Source: Phoronis australis (Eukaryota; Phoronida; Phoronidae). Taken from it: a DNA stretch of 64,000 nt. The notes below the pieces were generated by a model that saw only the letters and a program-made list of their open reading frames with translations, was not told the origin of the DNA and ran no database searches. Below, piece after piece: positions 34,688-47,451 of the stretch. The stretch is from contig NMRA01000102.1 in the NCBI GenBank assembly GCA_002633005.1, positions 874,924 through 938,923 on the forward strand. Reading direction: 5' to 3'. Within the stretch, counting starts at the first letter, position 1, and each line of letters begins with the position of its first letter. The translations under genes were made by a program, and so were the position numbers.

Positions 34688-37600
34688 GTATTGGTGAAAA
34701 GTTATAAACGGAAAGCAACGTAGGCTCACCTCACCTAAACAGTGTTAAAGTAAACGATAACCCTTGTGTTGCCAAATTTTGAGCAAATATACGTTTTTAA
34801 ACCCAAAAGCCAACGTTATTTTGACCAGCCTTCCGTCAGCGTCCATATCTTCTGCTCAAAGCCTCGCTTTGAACTTCTTAGTTAACCAGTTTTTACTCAA
34901 AATTTCGAGTCCAACACTTTTCGAGTCTGACATTTTGAATTTGTAGCGATCTCGCTAGAGCAGGACACCGTGAAGGGTATTAGAAGAAAGAACAATTACT
35001 ATGGTTTGTTGAAACCTTGTTTTGTGTAACTTTATTGAGTTTTGTTTGATATGGACGGCTGAAGTGAAGCACCTGTGGAGTTTCTGGTCAGGAGTGTCAT
35101 ACCTTGTAGTATTACATATGGTGTATTGGGGGATCAGAAGCTGAGGACGGCTGTGGGTCCGATAAGGATATGTGCTGAAATACTACTATTCATTGACATT
35201 GTCATTGTAAAATACACTGACACACTTGTCACTTCCCACAGAAGTTAGGAGCATAAAAATAAAATCAATGGTCCTAAACACACAAACACTACCCAGTCTA
35301 GTAATAGTTTTATAATGACTGACATCGCTTTTGGTGGTGCCATTCAGCAGTGCCTTTGACTGCAATCCTACAGTCGTACGGAGTATTCAATTTCGGAGGT
35401 TGTCTGTTGCTGTGAAATTAGAATTATACACACTCTTTTGTAAAGTCAGCAAGATAAAACCTCACTTTTTTGAGTTGGCACAGTCATTAAAACTTACCCA
35501 TTTTGCTGAGAGCCTCAATGGAAGAGTCAACTTTTCTGATAACATAATTATGCAAAGTTGTTATTTACAGGGAATTTAATTTCAGCAAAAAGCTTTCTGG
35601 GCTGTATCCTTTTTAAAACAACAAACCTCAGTTGCATATAAAACCTGCAGTGGTTTTGGTGCAACAAAGGATCATTTTATACAGTTCTAACCAAAAAGTA
35701 AATATTTTTGTGTGGAATTTATTTGGAAATTCACCTTTTCATGGAGATTTTTGCAATGCCTGGGTCACTGATCAGAGTGGTACGTTTGGTCATATGCAAT
35801 CTATGCAAGTTTCCTCTCTCCTGGACCCCGACTAGTCGACTGTTTCATTTTATCTTTCCACGTTTACATGTCAAATTTTGTAGTTTGCAACAATCATCTA
35901 TTAATTTCAGTCTAATTGCAAAACAACGTCTCAGAACCATTCTAAAACATTATGAAACTACTAAGGTTCGCTGTAATCAAAGCATCGTGGAGTTAGACAT
36001 TGTAAGCAACCAAACTTTAAAAACTTGGTTCGTTGAATAATTGCTACTAGTTGGAAAAACATCTCACATTTTAAAATTGGGAGGTCAGGGTACTTCAAAG
36101 AGTTTAAGCTGGGTCACTTAACCCAAATTGACTGTTTCTTGTGCGTTACTTGAGTTGGCTTGTTATCCAGGCAATTGCCACTCACTGGCAATCCAAATTT
36201 TGAGAACAATTTTTAACGCCTGCTATTCAGTGAAAAATGGGTTCCTGTTATGCATTAGAAAACACTGGTTCTCAAAGTGGGTGTCAATGTTAGGAGCAAC
36301 ATGCTAGTGTTTCATTCTTGTGATTATGATCTACATAATACAGCAGTGATTTTAGTCAATATTTTTTCAAAATTACAAATTTGACTTTTACTGAGGGGGC
36401 CTCCTCGTGGCAAGAGTTGGGCAGTGTGAAATGCTTAAGTACATTCGCACTTGCAAACACCCTCACGTTGACATCATTAATGTGTTCCTAGAAATAGTAT
36501 ACTCATAAGCTACAAAACACACAACATGTAAAGAAATTTATCTAACCATTGGGAACTTTATTTTGCAGATGTATTGATTAGAAATATGGTTTAGTTTGGG
36601 GATAGTCTGAAGTACTAAGTCTGGGCATTAACATAACCGTGGGCGCACAACAGGACTATCCCCTCTTCATTCCAAACCTTCCCCTGACAGAAACTCATTT
36701 CTGTTTTGTGCTGGCTTAGCTTTCCTGTTCCTGTCCCTGTCCCCTGTTCATGCAGTGCCTCCAGGTTGCCTCGCATTACAGTCATTGATTGCCAACAATT
36801 TCATGTTTAGCATCCTCTTGAATAATTCTGACAACACCAGTGGTGCTAGGGGAAGACCCGACTGCCACTCAAGTTGCACATTCACTGCCTTGTGAAAGCA
36901 TAGACCATGGGTTTCCACTTTTTACTCAAGGTTTTTTTTTGGTTATTTACTATTTTACTTTTGTTTGAACTCGAGATAAGTTTCCTTTATTCTAAAATTG
37001 AGTGCTTATTGATGGCAATTAATAATCCCTGCATTAGACCTAAAAGAAATCTTGAGTTTTTACTCAAATTTTAGTTCGAATCTTGTGGTCATTAAGCACT
37101 ATCTTGATCTCGCAAGAAAGTGGACTAGAAGTGACAAAAACAATTTCGAGTTCGATTTGGATTGAAAGTTTCACTCTAGAGGTGTATTCCCAAAACATGA
37201 TCACATACGTAATCCCTTTTCAGGGTTTTAAATCAATCCATACAATACTGGACTAGAATCTGTTTAGCCTAAAAAGCATTTAAATACAATGTGGAGCATA
37301 GTAAAACATCTCCACTATATTGTTTTGAAAAAATGAACCCTTTTTAAGTTCCTTATCCACAAATTGTACCATTTTTCAAGCTGCTATTATCCAAACCTCT
37401 TTTTAGAACCGTCATGAAACAATATAAGATTGGTCTGGTACGAACAATGTTGTTTTTTTGCCAAATTAGTAGCAAAAATCTAATCGCAAGCACTCACAAG
37501 AAGATTGGCATTGGATTTGGATACTAGTGTCTGGTGTCAATCTTCATGTGTGTACTCGTGATTAGATTCTTGATCTCGTACTGTTCCTTACTGAGATTAC

Positions 37601-38773
37601 ATGTGGTATATTGGCTTTAGTTGAACTGATAGTTTGTTATTGTTTAAGACCTTGCGCAATAACTATGGCTTTGAGCAATAACAAAGTTTGAATTCTTCCA
37701 AGTCCACTAAGGAACAAGTTAAGACAGCGATATATACAGGGCTTGTAATTTTCCTTTTTTGTTTTATTTCCACTTATTCGATGAACAGCTTCGTTTTTAT
37801 CATCATTTTTGGCTTGATTCATACAAAAACATTTGTTTCAGTTTAATTTTACAACACAAAAATATTTCTATCACACAAGTCTATTTGTGAAATGATAGAC
37901 CATCTGGAAAATTTTCATCTTTTAGTCGTTCCAATTCCTATATATAGTGGTAAGTCGTTCAGATCAAAATTTAGTCTTTTTCACAAACAACGCATTCATA
38001 GCACCTTTAAGGAGTTTAATTCGAAGGAAATCTGAGAGCCAGAAGACACCATCTAATAAGCAAATTCTGAAATCAACAGATGTGCTTATACTTTCCAAGA
38101 TGTTCAACCCACATTGTTATGTATAGGGATAAGGTTCATTCAACCATCCTTGGGCTTTCAGAGTACCCTCCCAACACCATTCCAATGGGGTACCCGGGAA
38201 CTCCCACACGTTTATATAGGACATGACACTCAGCTGGGTGATTTTTCTAAATAATTTCTCTTCAAAATTGTGCTTGAAAAAATCCCTAGCAAAGCAAACT
38301 TTTTCCCGTGAATACGACGGGTTTCACTCTGGAAGTTAAAAACACTGCAAATGGTACCTTTTCCTGCAGCAGAAGGGGTTTTAATACGATAGCTGTATTT
38401 TTAAAATTTTGGACACCAGACTCATTTTTGAGAAAAGGAATCTCTGAGCCGACTTTTTCAAGCTTTAAGGTGAAAAAGACAGCTGTCCAAGAATTACTAC
38501 GAAAGGATTAAGTTGTTTGCATTAGCTCTCATAAAAAGATTGTGCATTTGAAACATTAGGCTACAATTTTATTGAAGCCCAAACCTCGGACCACAAACCT
38601 AATGTTTTAAGCCATTATCCGAACGGGTGGAGATTCTTCTTGTACCGTGTCACGTTATGCATAAAACTAAAGCTTAGGGCCCATTTTGGACACCTCTCGG
38701 GTATTTTCGTAGCTACAAATTTACCCTTGGAGCGTCTAGAGCACGTCGGCTATTTTCCTATTTACATTTTTTT
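34688..38773. other. No gene seen; repeat fragments
   Basis: Around 35055-35165 lies a diverged copy of a sequence also present in the arms of the 42-49 kb structure (GACGGCTGAAGTGAAG, GTATTACATA, GAGGACGGCT). Around 36920-37170 lies a fragment of the MITE family of 38808-39205 (GAACTCGAGATAAGT...TTTCGAGTTCGATTTGG). Confidence 0.4.
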
Positions 38774-39304
38774 CCGTGACGTCAGCTTGTGAGGCCCGGG
38801 AACCAGGGCCCGGTCTCCAATCTTTTTACTCGAAATGGAACTCGAAATTAGGTTTGGCATTTTCTACTCTACTTTTGGGCGAACTCAAGATAAGTGTCTA
38901 TTATTCTATGCTCGAGTACCCAATAACTTACGTAGATAATTTATTGCCCTTAGTTCACAGTTTGTAAACCCAATATTAAAGCAATAAGTTCGAGTTTGAA
39001 CTCGAAATTTCGAGTTTTTACTCGAGTTAGTAGCACGAATATTAGGGTCTTCAAGGGCAAACTTGAACTAGAAACTCCTATGCATAAACTATAATGTATT
39101 CGAGCAGTCTGATAATCAATTATCTTAAGTTCGCACAAAAGGAGCAGAGAAATTGCCAAAAATAGTTTCGAGTTCGTTTCGAGTACAAAGATTAGAGACC
39201 GGGCTCAGGTTAGCTGACAGTCAAAGAAAACCATTGGTCTACTGCGCTGTACCTGGGCCTTCACAAATTATCCGTGACGTCATCTTGTGAGGCCCGGGAA
39301 CCAG
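38774..39304. repeat. 33-bp direct repeat flanking a MITE
   Basis: CCGTGACGTCAGCTTGTGAG plus GCCCGGGAACCAG at 38774-38806 recurs with one change at 39272-39304. The first copy abuts the MITE, the second abuts another small inverted-repeat element, so the segment between may have been duplicated or captured. Confidence 0.7.
38808..39205. mobile_element. 398-bp MITE, GCCCGGTCTC termini, CTCGAG-rich arms
   Basis: GCCCGGTCTC at the left pairs with GAGACCGGGC at the right, and the arms remain complementary far inward (ACTCGAAAT, GCGAACTCAAGATAAGTGTC, CTCGAGTAC against their complements). CAGG flanks both ends (38804-38807, 39206-39209), a probable target duplication. Diverged relatives lie at 12290-12640 and 36920-37170. 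Confidence 0.75.
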
Positions 39305-39309
39305 CGTTC

Positions 39310-39448
39310 CGTTCAGTAACGCTAGGACTTTGCTAAAAATCAAGACTTCGGGAGATTACGTGATATATTGGCGTGTAATTTAAATGAGAATCGTGACATT
39401 GTCTAGACTTTAGCTAGGTACTAGCGTAGGTCCTAGCGTTACTGAACG
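39310..39448. mobile_element. 139-bp MITE with 19-bp perfect TIRs
   Basis: CGTTCAGTAACGCTAGGAC at the left is the exact complement of GTCCTAGCGTTACTGAACG at the right, with further TTAGCTA/TAGCTAGGTA dyads inside. No coding capacity. Confidence 0.85.
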
Positions 39449-39556
39449 CACGCCAGGTTAACTCTAATAATAGAACACATGGGTCACGTGCGGAGGTTGG
39501 GATTCCAGGGCTAGAGTTCTATGAAACAGTACAATACAATGCATATAGCGACATAC

Positions 39557-39857
39557 CTGCTGATCCGTCATCAGTAAAATCTGTGTTTTGAAGACATTCA
39601 ACCAGGTGATCCATTTTTTCTTCCTTTAGAGCTGTTAAAAATTCCTCGTAAGCTCGAGGACCTTTAGTAACAAGTATATCCAGCAACAATGTATTTTTGT
39701 CCCAAGATGTTTGTTTATAATCGATTCTTTCTGTGTCGTATTTCGAAAAAGTCCAATGTCGTCCACTTCGCAATCTCTGGCAAATTCCGTTAGTGGGAAT
39801 GTCTTCGAGCAAACAAACGCGGTTTACTGTTAACCGCCGTTTATCACGATCGTCCAT
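39557..39857 (-). CDS. CARD-domain first exon of the SAMD9-like gene
   Basis: Begins at ATG 39857 in a strong context (GAGCCATGG), 301 bp. The product MDDRDKRRLTVNRVCLLEDI ... LRSGRHWTFSKYDTERI ... NTLLLDILVTKGPRAYEEFL ... HLVECLQ has the six-helix CARD pattern: Arg/Leu in helix 1, an LLDIL-xx-KGPxAYEEF core in helices 4-5, and a terminal LVECL. CARD mediates homotypic assembly in apoptosis and inflammasome signalling. The exon ends GCA G|GTATGT, leaving one base; the SAMD9-like exon at 32280 supplies AG AAC AAA ATG, giving an uninterrupted frame. The fusion is therefore well supported by phase, but not proven, since another exon could lie in the 7.3-kb intron. Confidence 0.75.
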
Positions 39858-42247
39858 GGCTCAGCCATGCGGTGTTTAAGTCGTCGTACACACTTCCAAA
39901 CGTACAGTAGTGGGCTTTTAACCTGAAAAGTACGGATTAAGCCTTCAAACATAAGCAAACCAATAGCTACTCCAGAAAATAGTTTGGTGTTTTTACTGAG
40001 AGTAAACCAGTTAATAGTGACAGTGTTTACACAATTTGCAACTAGGGTTCACCGGTGTATTTTTGTGTTTCTAAACCCATCGAAATAATTGTATGACACT
40101 TACTCTCCTTATCAGTAAGAGCGTAATATTACTTTGACATCACAACACAGAAATTTTTTTACGCTATGAACAAGGAGTACTACTCTACTTGCTATGAGTT
40201 ACGCAGTACTGTAGTAGTAAAATTAGAGGTACAAGTAAGTAGGTGCCCAAAGCCCACCGTATCACCTGAACGTAACTTACGGTGCGTAAGCGCTACGTTC
40301 AAATGCCAAAATTTGGTTGGCTGCGCCTACCTGCGCTTACGCCCCACTACAGCACTGGAGTTACGCGTTTTATTCTGTTCTCATGGTCAGGGTAATGGGG
40401 GTGATTTCTGATTAAGCATTGCAGTGATTTCTGGGGACGCTTTCGTTAAGTCAATATTGGGAATGTGTTCTAAACATCCACAAATATCGCAAACAGGCAC
40501 TCTCTTGTGACGAACCCATCCATGTGATCTTGCTGAATTTGCTTGCCCCATGTAAAGGCTGAGTGGAAGATGTTTAATTCAGTTCTGAATGAAAGACTGC
40601 CACCTTTTGACCATGCCTGGAAGCGGGAAGTTGAAATTTAGCAGGAAATTCGGGTATTCTTCCGACGCTTTGGATTTGGTGACATTCTGGATGGTTGACA
40701 CTTCATTTTCACCTGATTTCTGTAAAATTCAGAGCTTTGGTAATCTGAATGCACTCTCTCTCTCAGTTTGTATTAAATGCATGCAAACCACGGCTTTGAG
40801 GTGAAAATTGCGGACACGTTATACTCGTGTTCGTTTTTCCAAGTAGCCGGCTGCATTTACGGTAGTCGGAAAGGGGAAAGTTACTTTAGAATCACTTTCA
40901 ATAGATTTTGTGCATGGTTTTTGAACTTTTTGGCCCGGTATACAGTTCAAACTTTTAGGTTATGCATATCCTGAACAACAGACTGTTGGAATCGACAAGA
41001 CCAGGTTTTTCAAGCCCAAAATCAGCAAAAACTGCACAGTGCCACCTTTACCGGAAATCTTCGATATATCCTTATGCGGGACTGTTGTAGCTTTAGTCAA
41101 ATGCATAGTGGGACGGTTCAGTGTCGGCTCAAAAACATCTATCCATCTGCCATGGTTCAGCCAGCCTATAATTTACTGCAGCCTCTCATACTACCTCACT
41201 ACCTCATGATACGACGACACAGGATGCACATTCTTGCTGTTTAAATTCGAGGGGAATAATGTTCTCAAAATAAACTTCAAATCTCAACCCCGTCGCTTTG
41301 GTGTATGTGAGCTGAAATTAGAGCAAGAGAGTTCTCAAACAAAAACTTGGAAAATTTTTTACTAGCGAATCAAGGTGTTGTGGAGTGTACTACATGTTCC
41401 TATGACATATTTAACTACTGAGGCAGGTGTTTATGGGCTTCTTATAGCGGTTGGGGCACTCCTTATGACTCGTTTTGTTACAATTTTGTAATGGTTCAGG
41501 TTAATCTTTTGCTGCTACATTTTCTGATGTCAAAGCAGGCGGTTTTTGGTTTTTGTTTGCGAAAAAAACATGATGAAGTGTTTTGACCACGTTTCTCAGT
41601 TAAAATACGCACAGAACAAATACTGCCCGATCGATCAGAACTTCCATTGTTTAGAATGGGAACATCATGGCTGGGGACGTTACGTGAAACCAAGGAAGCC
41701 AACCTCTGGATATCCTGGGGAATTTTAGGTATTGACAATGATAGATTAATTTGTCATAAATTCAATGACCTTTGTTTGATTTTATTTGCACAAGAGTATT
41801 AAAGATTTTCGAAGGGGTGACTTAAGGTTCACTGCATTGTTCCCGTAGACTTACTATCAAGTTGAGAACATTTCCCTTGAACTTTGTTCTGTTTACTGGA
41901 AACTAAATATTATCAATTACGACCGATGGTCGAGGTACTTGTACAAGTCTGTTCATTATCTCAATTGATGGTTCTCGCAATTACCTTTCAAAAATCTGGG
42001 CCCCTTTATTAGTTTGGGCTCCTACGATTTGAAAACTATTGGCCCGGTTCGCGATCATACACGTTTAGTTCAGGTATATGCCTGGCCTAGATCTACTTTA
42101 AATCCGTTCATTTAAGCGAAAATAAAAGATCTATAGGGCCCTATGAATGGGTTAGACCCAGAAAACTTACCAGAAACACAAATATGCCGAAGCCAGTGCT
42201 GCACTATAGATCACGTTCTAACAGGTAAACCATTGACTACCTTTCTC
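39858..42247. other. Upstream region of the CARD exon and intergenic DNA
   Basis: No gene supported. Frames at 40166-40411, 40589-40804, 40777-40974 and 41496-41738 show no domain. The CARD gene promoter should lie just above 39860; no TATA box stands out. Confidence 0.35.
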
Positions 42248-42934
42248 CCGGTATCGTGTCCAATAATGCATCCTGTCCAATAATGCATCCAGAGGTGGTT
42301 TGCGTGGTCTGCGCATGCGCTAGCTTTTCGGCTTCCGGTTTTTGCGCAATAGTGCATCCAAGCAGTCCGCTGGTTATTCGACTTGTTATAAAAGCATCAT
42401 TTGTGCCGCTTATGTTGTTTATTTTGGAAAAAAGAGATAAAGGGAAATGTCACTGATGTGTGTGAGTATCTTTCAAAGAGTGTTGAGCTTGAATTATTTC
42501 TAAATGTACAAATGTAGGAGATTTTGTTGGCTGGCACTGGCAGGGAAGCCTGTGTGAGCTCGTCCTCGGGTTCTGATCGTCTCTAAAAGGCTCTAATACA
42601 CTACTATAATGCAAGGTATGACATTTGGGACTACGAATTCCACTGGTACTTCACTTCAGCCGTCAGTTGAGACCCTGACCACCGTCGTGTACCTCCTGAG
42701 AGTTATAGGACAGAATTTTGGCAAACTATGCCTCACACTGACTAAAGGCAAAGCATCAAAGTGACGTTGTTGTAAATACCTTTCCAGGTTTTTGGGCATA
42801 GTGGGACACCTTGGCCACTTTCGGGTGCTTTATCAGGTGGGTGGACGCAATATTGTGCAATAACACACCTGTCTTCCACAGCCACTTCTGGCTGCTTTAT
42901 TCGATAGGTGGATGCAGTATTGTGCAATAACACA

Positions 42935-43275
42935 CCTGTCCAATAATGCATCCACAGCCTCTGCTTACAGCTTTATAGATGGATGCACTATTGTGCAACA
43001 GCACCTCTGTCCAATAATGCATCCAGAGCCACTTCTGGCTGCTTTATCCAATAGATGGACGCACTATTGTGCAACAACACCTCTGTCCAATAATGCATCC
43101 ACAACCACTTCTGACTGCTTTATCCGATAGATGGATGCACTATTGTGCAATAACACTTCTGTCCAATAATGCATCCACAGCCACTTCCGGCTACTTGATC
43201 AGATGGACGGATGCACTTTTGTGCAATAACACCTCTGTCCAATAATGCATCCACAGTCATTTCTGACTGCTTTAT
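42935..43275. repeat. Minisatellite of about 75-bp units, left arm
   Basis: About five units, each with TCCAATAATGCATCC, CACTTCTGGCTGCTTTATC and GATGGATGCACTATTGTGCA. The TGCACTATTGTGCA core is a near-perfect palindrome. Units drift by a few bases. Open frames here arise from the repeat. Confidence 0.85.
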
Positions 43276-43431
43276 CGAATGATAAGTGATAATAGATAAT
43301 GAGCACAACAATTCAGTGCTAACTTTGATAGTAATATTGAAATTCAGGGTGAACAAATTTCATCTGAAAAAAGGATGAGAGATGATATGTCTAACTGTAG
43401 TTCAACTTTAATTTAATCATTTTATTTTCAG

Positions 43432-43543
43432 ATGGCAGAGACCTCAAGTGCAATGCATAAAACATATCGTAGATGTAGACACTGGGTGCTGTGGTGTTGA
43501 CGGGGTTGGTACTGTAAATGCCAAGTGTCCAACTAAGTGCATG
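43432..43543 (+). CDS. Exon-like sequence, left-arm copy 1
   Basis: Follows TTATTTTCAG and reads, after one or two bases, WQRPQVQCIKHIVDVDTGCC to a GTAAAC donor-like site. Recurs at 43776-43932 and inverted at 47452-47608. Conserved acceptor and frame suggest an exon of a gene once carried by the repeat; no family recognised. Confidence 0.25.
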
Positions 43544-43775
43544 GTAAACGTAAGTCATTCAAGATGGACAAACATGAGTTATGATCTAACTGAACAGTTA
43601 AGAGAAATAAATGATAATAGGCCTAATTCATGGGATCATGTAACACTAACGAACACAATATTTCATTGCTAAATTTGATAGTAAAGTTCAGGGCAAACAA
43701 ATTTCATCTGGAAAAAGGATGAGGGTTGATATGTCTAATTGTAGTTAAAGTTCAATTTAAACATTTTATTTTCAG

Positions 43776-43932
43776 GTGGCAGAGACCTCAAGTGCAAACC
43801 ATAAAAGACATCGTAGATGTAGACACTGACTGCCGTGCTGCTGATGGGGTTGGTAAATGCCAGTTGTACAACTATGTGCATGGTAAACATAGGTCATTCA
43901 AGGTGGACAAACATGAGATAGGATCTAACTGA
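43776..43932 (+). CDS. Exon-like sequence, left-arm copy 2
   Basis: Same as the copy 340 bp upstream but the frame runs on through DGVGKCQLYNYVHGKHRSF to a TGA shared with the inverted right-arm copy. Either a terminal exon or read-through past a GTAAAC donor. Confidence 0.25.
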
Positions 43933-44220
43933 ACAGATACGAAACTCAATAATGCATCCACGACAGTACCAATATTGCTCAAATTTCTTCTGAAATGGTT
44001 CTGAGACTTATCTGAAAATTATAGTTCAGCTTCAGTTTAAACAATTTCTGTAAATAAGTAAAAAAATAACGGCATTTGTCTTATATGTTAATGAATTAAT
44101 ATATTTACACATTGATTAATACTGTTTTGTTGTCTTTCCTTGCAGTCCTGGCATCACAGAAAGATAAGCTGAATTGCAGACTTCGTGAGCGACAACAAGA
44201 ACAATATGCATTGTCAGTCA

Positions 44221-44760
44221 TGTTTGGCCTGAGTTATGCTAGTATTTTGGCTCTCATAGTCAGCCAAGTTTAAAGACAATTGTTTTTGTCTTCTAGATTT
44301 CGTGAGACACTATGAATATGTTGTGTACCAAATTTCATGGTTGTGCTCTTGATATTGTAGATTATGGAAGCGATTTTGCTTTGAGAATGGTCGAGAATTT
44401 CATGTTTGGCCTGAGTTATGTTAGCTTTTTGGCTCTCATAGTCAGCCAAGTTTAAAGACAATTGTTTTTGTCTTCTAGGCTTTCATTAGACACTATAAAT
44501 ATGTTGCGTGCCAAATTTCATAGTAATGCTCTTGATATTGTAGATTTTGGAAGCGATTTTGATTTGATAATGGGCGAGAACTTCATATTTAGCCTGAGTC
44601 ATGTTAGCTTTTTGGCTCTCATTGTCAGCCAAGTTTAAAGACAATTTTTGTTGTCTTCTAAATTTTCATTAGACACTATAGATATGTTGTGTGCTTAATT
44701 TCACGATTGTGCTCTTGATATTGTGTATGCTCTCATAGTCAGTTAAGATATGGCTTATCC
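44221..44760. repeat. 182-bp tandem repeat, about three units
   Basis: Units start near 44221, 44403 and 44586 with GGCCTGAGT(T/C)ATG, contain GGCTCTCATAGTCAGCCAAG, TTTAAAGACAATTG and CTTGATATTGTAGATT, and end in a broken fourth unit near 44727. A preceding acceptor-like TTTCCTTGCAG at 44135-44145 leads into a short frame that enters the first unit. Confidence 0.85.
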
Positions 44761-46446
44761 AGACAGTGTAAACTTAAATACGAATATTACATGCTCTGAC
44801 AGTCACCAGACTTTTTAATTGGACTACTCAGTTAACTTCAATGAGCCAATTGCAAAACAGACAGGGAAAGCAATACCACGTGGCAAATAAGATCGGGTGT
44901 GAAATTGGGGGCGCAGCTTAATTTGGCTGCTAAAACCTATTGATCTTCCGTTGATACAGCGTTGCTATTTTGTGCCGCTCCACTGACAAAAGGAATTTCC
45001 AAGTCATCAAAGGCGTTGCACCCACAGCAGATCTTCACAGAAGTTAGCAGTATTTTTGATAAATGATAGTCAACTAAAGCCGCTGAAAACTTTGTCCGCA
45101 TCCCTTGTAAGATATTGCACAGAGTTGCTTGTACTTTACAGTGCCATCGAAATCTTGAGAAAGACGAAATTGAAAGTACGATAATTGCGCCAGGTAAAAT
45201 CTGTAGAACGCAAGTATCACTGTAAAATAACTTAACATTACTTGAGTTGGCTTTTTGCGGGATACTTGCCCCAGGCAGTTGTAGCTTTTGGGAAATAGGT
45301 GTTCATTTTCTGCAAACCAGGACGTCTGAAAAATAACAACTGGTTCCAAAAATTGTATATTTAGTAGGAATTTAACAGTGTTTAATACAACTTCACCTTA
45401 GTACAACTTTCGGGTTTGCAACTTTATCTTAGTAGTCAACGAAACAACATTTTAGGTTCCAATGTTGAAATCCGAAAATTTCTTGATATTGGAGACTTAT
45501 GAAATGTAAGCAATCGTGTTGCTGTGTTCACGAAAACGCTTCTTCTGTCTTGTACAGGGACCTTAAAATGATAACATAGTAACGGTATTCACTTTGAGAA
45601 GAAATGTAGCTAATTCATAACTGCTGCTCAAGTCATTCATTGCAAGAAATGAAACTTTGATTCCTAAAATCTCCAAGTCGGATTATTTCTGGTTGGCATT
45701 GTTCAGTTTCGTATCCGTGATTGCAATTTCGTGTCAAGGCAATTAGTCGCATCTAAGTCTTTTCAAGAACTTACAGTAAAGCCTAACGTCGTAAATTATA
45801 TTGGTTCTGGTCTGCGCTCTTTGCATGACTTAAAGATACGCCAGAAATTTTGAAAAAATGGTTGTGGTCCACGCCCGCATCATTTTGAACCTTGCGCTTC
45901 TCTATTAATGCAAACTAGTGAAACCTGCATCGCCGCACTCTATTTTAGCATATAACCGGCGAATTTTTCAGTGTTTTCTTATCGATGTTCATACAGGAAC
46001 AAGAAAAAGTGCACGCCCGCATCAGTAACAAAGCTGACGATTTTTTTAACACAAACGCATCCACGCACAATGACTTGCCAACACGTAAGGTTAACGATTA
46101 AGAAAGGCCTTTGTTGAAAATCTCATACATCTTGTTTTTGAAAAAAATTAACCAAAAAGAAAATCGCACCCCATCACTTTTCAACTACAGCTACAGATTT
46201 ACACATTAAGAGGAATGAGGAATATACATATGTATTGCTTCACAAATTTCAATAAACTTTAAGACATTTGGTTTTTGCCATATTTCACGGGCGTCTTGGC
46301 ATCGTAATGCAATTAATGAGATCAGTTAAAGTGAAGACAAAATGCTCAAATCAGTGAACAGTTCTTTGGGAATATGTATTGGCCCTTAAAAGGGCCTTAG
46401 GGTTTCGTTCACGCCATATTTATAGCATGCACGATGGCGCACTTTA
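44761..46446. other. Central part of the foldback-like structure, no gene seen
   Basis: Frames such as 45074-45349 (-) show no domain. Confidence 0.35.
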
Positions 46447-46648
46447 ATGACCGATACAATCGAAGACCTTGATCATTCAGATGCACTTGGTCACGATGAG
46501 CTTGCGATTGTTCCGAAATCGCCGATGAAACCAAAACATTATATTGGGAGAATGTTCGAATGTCTCTCGCAGCAGAGTATTCAATTAATCTGCTTTCTTG
46601 TCGTGTCTTGCCAGGTTTTACCTGTACAGGACAGAGGACACAAGAATG
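46447..46648 (+). CDS. Possible 5' exon, unrecognised
   Basis: ATG after TATTTATAGCATGCACGATG; the product MTDTIEDLDHSDALGHDELA is acidic, then carries KSPMKPKHYIGRMFECLSQQ and a hydrophobic run LICFLVVSC, up to a GTAAAC donor. Composition looks protein-like, but there is no domain match and no confirmed partner exon. It lies in the centre of the foldback-like structure. Confidence 0.25.
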
Positions 46649-47451
46649 GTAAACACTTGATTACACTTGCTGCAAATGCACTTGCTGTAGGTCGCAACTG
46701 CTAATCACGCAACTGAGCCGACTTTATATATGAACTTGAAAAGATCCTCAGGCCCAGTCTGGGCTAGTGACTAAATGAAAAAAATAAAAAGCAGTGACTT
46801 ACATCATTTTACAACTGGACGTTCCCGCTATGTCCCTGGCTAAGATACGAAAATTGTATTATGACAAAAACATTTCTTTGTGGTAACGCTGCCAACAGGA
46901 ACCTCGAAATCTTGAGTGGCGATCTTGTTTCAGAGTGAATCCTAACACACCTTATTCGAAAATGTTTGTACGTTACTCAAACCTCTATGAAATAGGAATA
47001 CATGGGATTAAACCAACCAATTTTATATTAGTTTTTAGCCAGCTAAAGAGGTTATGCTGACTGAAAATCTTCTGTCACCGCCATCCATTCTTTTATTCTT
47101 GCTAGTTTGATGATAGCCTTTCCCAATTAGGAAAATCGAAAACTTTGTATGAAAAGTGCTATAAAGATAAGATAAACTTTATTATGCTCCTTTCAAACGA
47201 ATAAGTGAAGTGCTAAGAAGGTATTTTACATACAGGTAGTTGATGCCTGCATTAAGCGCAGAGTCAAGATAGGTAGGGTATAAGTATCCAATTTGACAAT
47301 TTTGTTTTGATGTCTTCGTTACTAGCAAATCGTCATCAAAATGGTATGTGTTGTTAATAAAATCAGACAAAGACGATTTCGGATGACCAATTCATAATTT
47401 ATTAGTACAACCTATGTTGTATCAAGAGACTGCAACACTGTTCGTAATTGT

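Larger units (their letters stand above)
32283..39556 (-). other. Inferred 7.3-kb intron between CARD and SAMD9-like exons
   Basis: Donor GCAG|GTATGT (39551-39556) and acceptor CTTTGTAG (32281-32288). It contains a direct duplication (33071-34687), MITE copies and otherwise no supported gene; the frames at 35331-36040 and 38308-38511 have no recognisable content. Confidence 0.55.
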
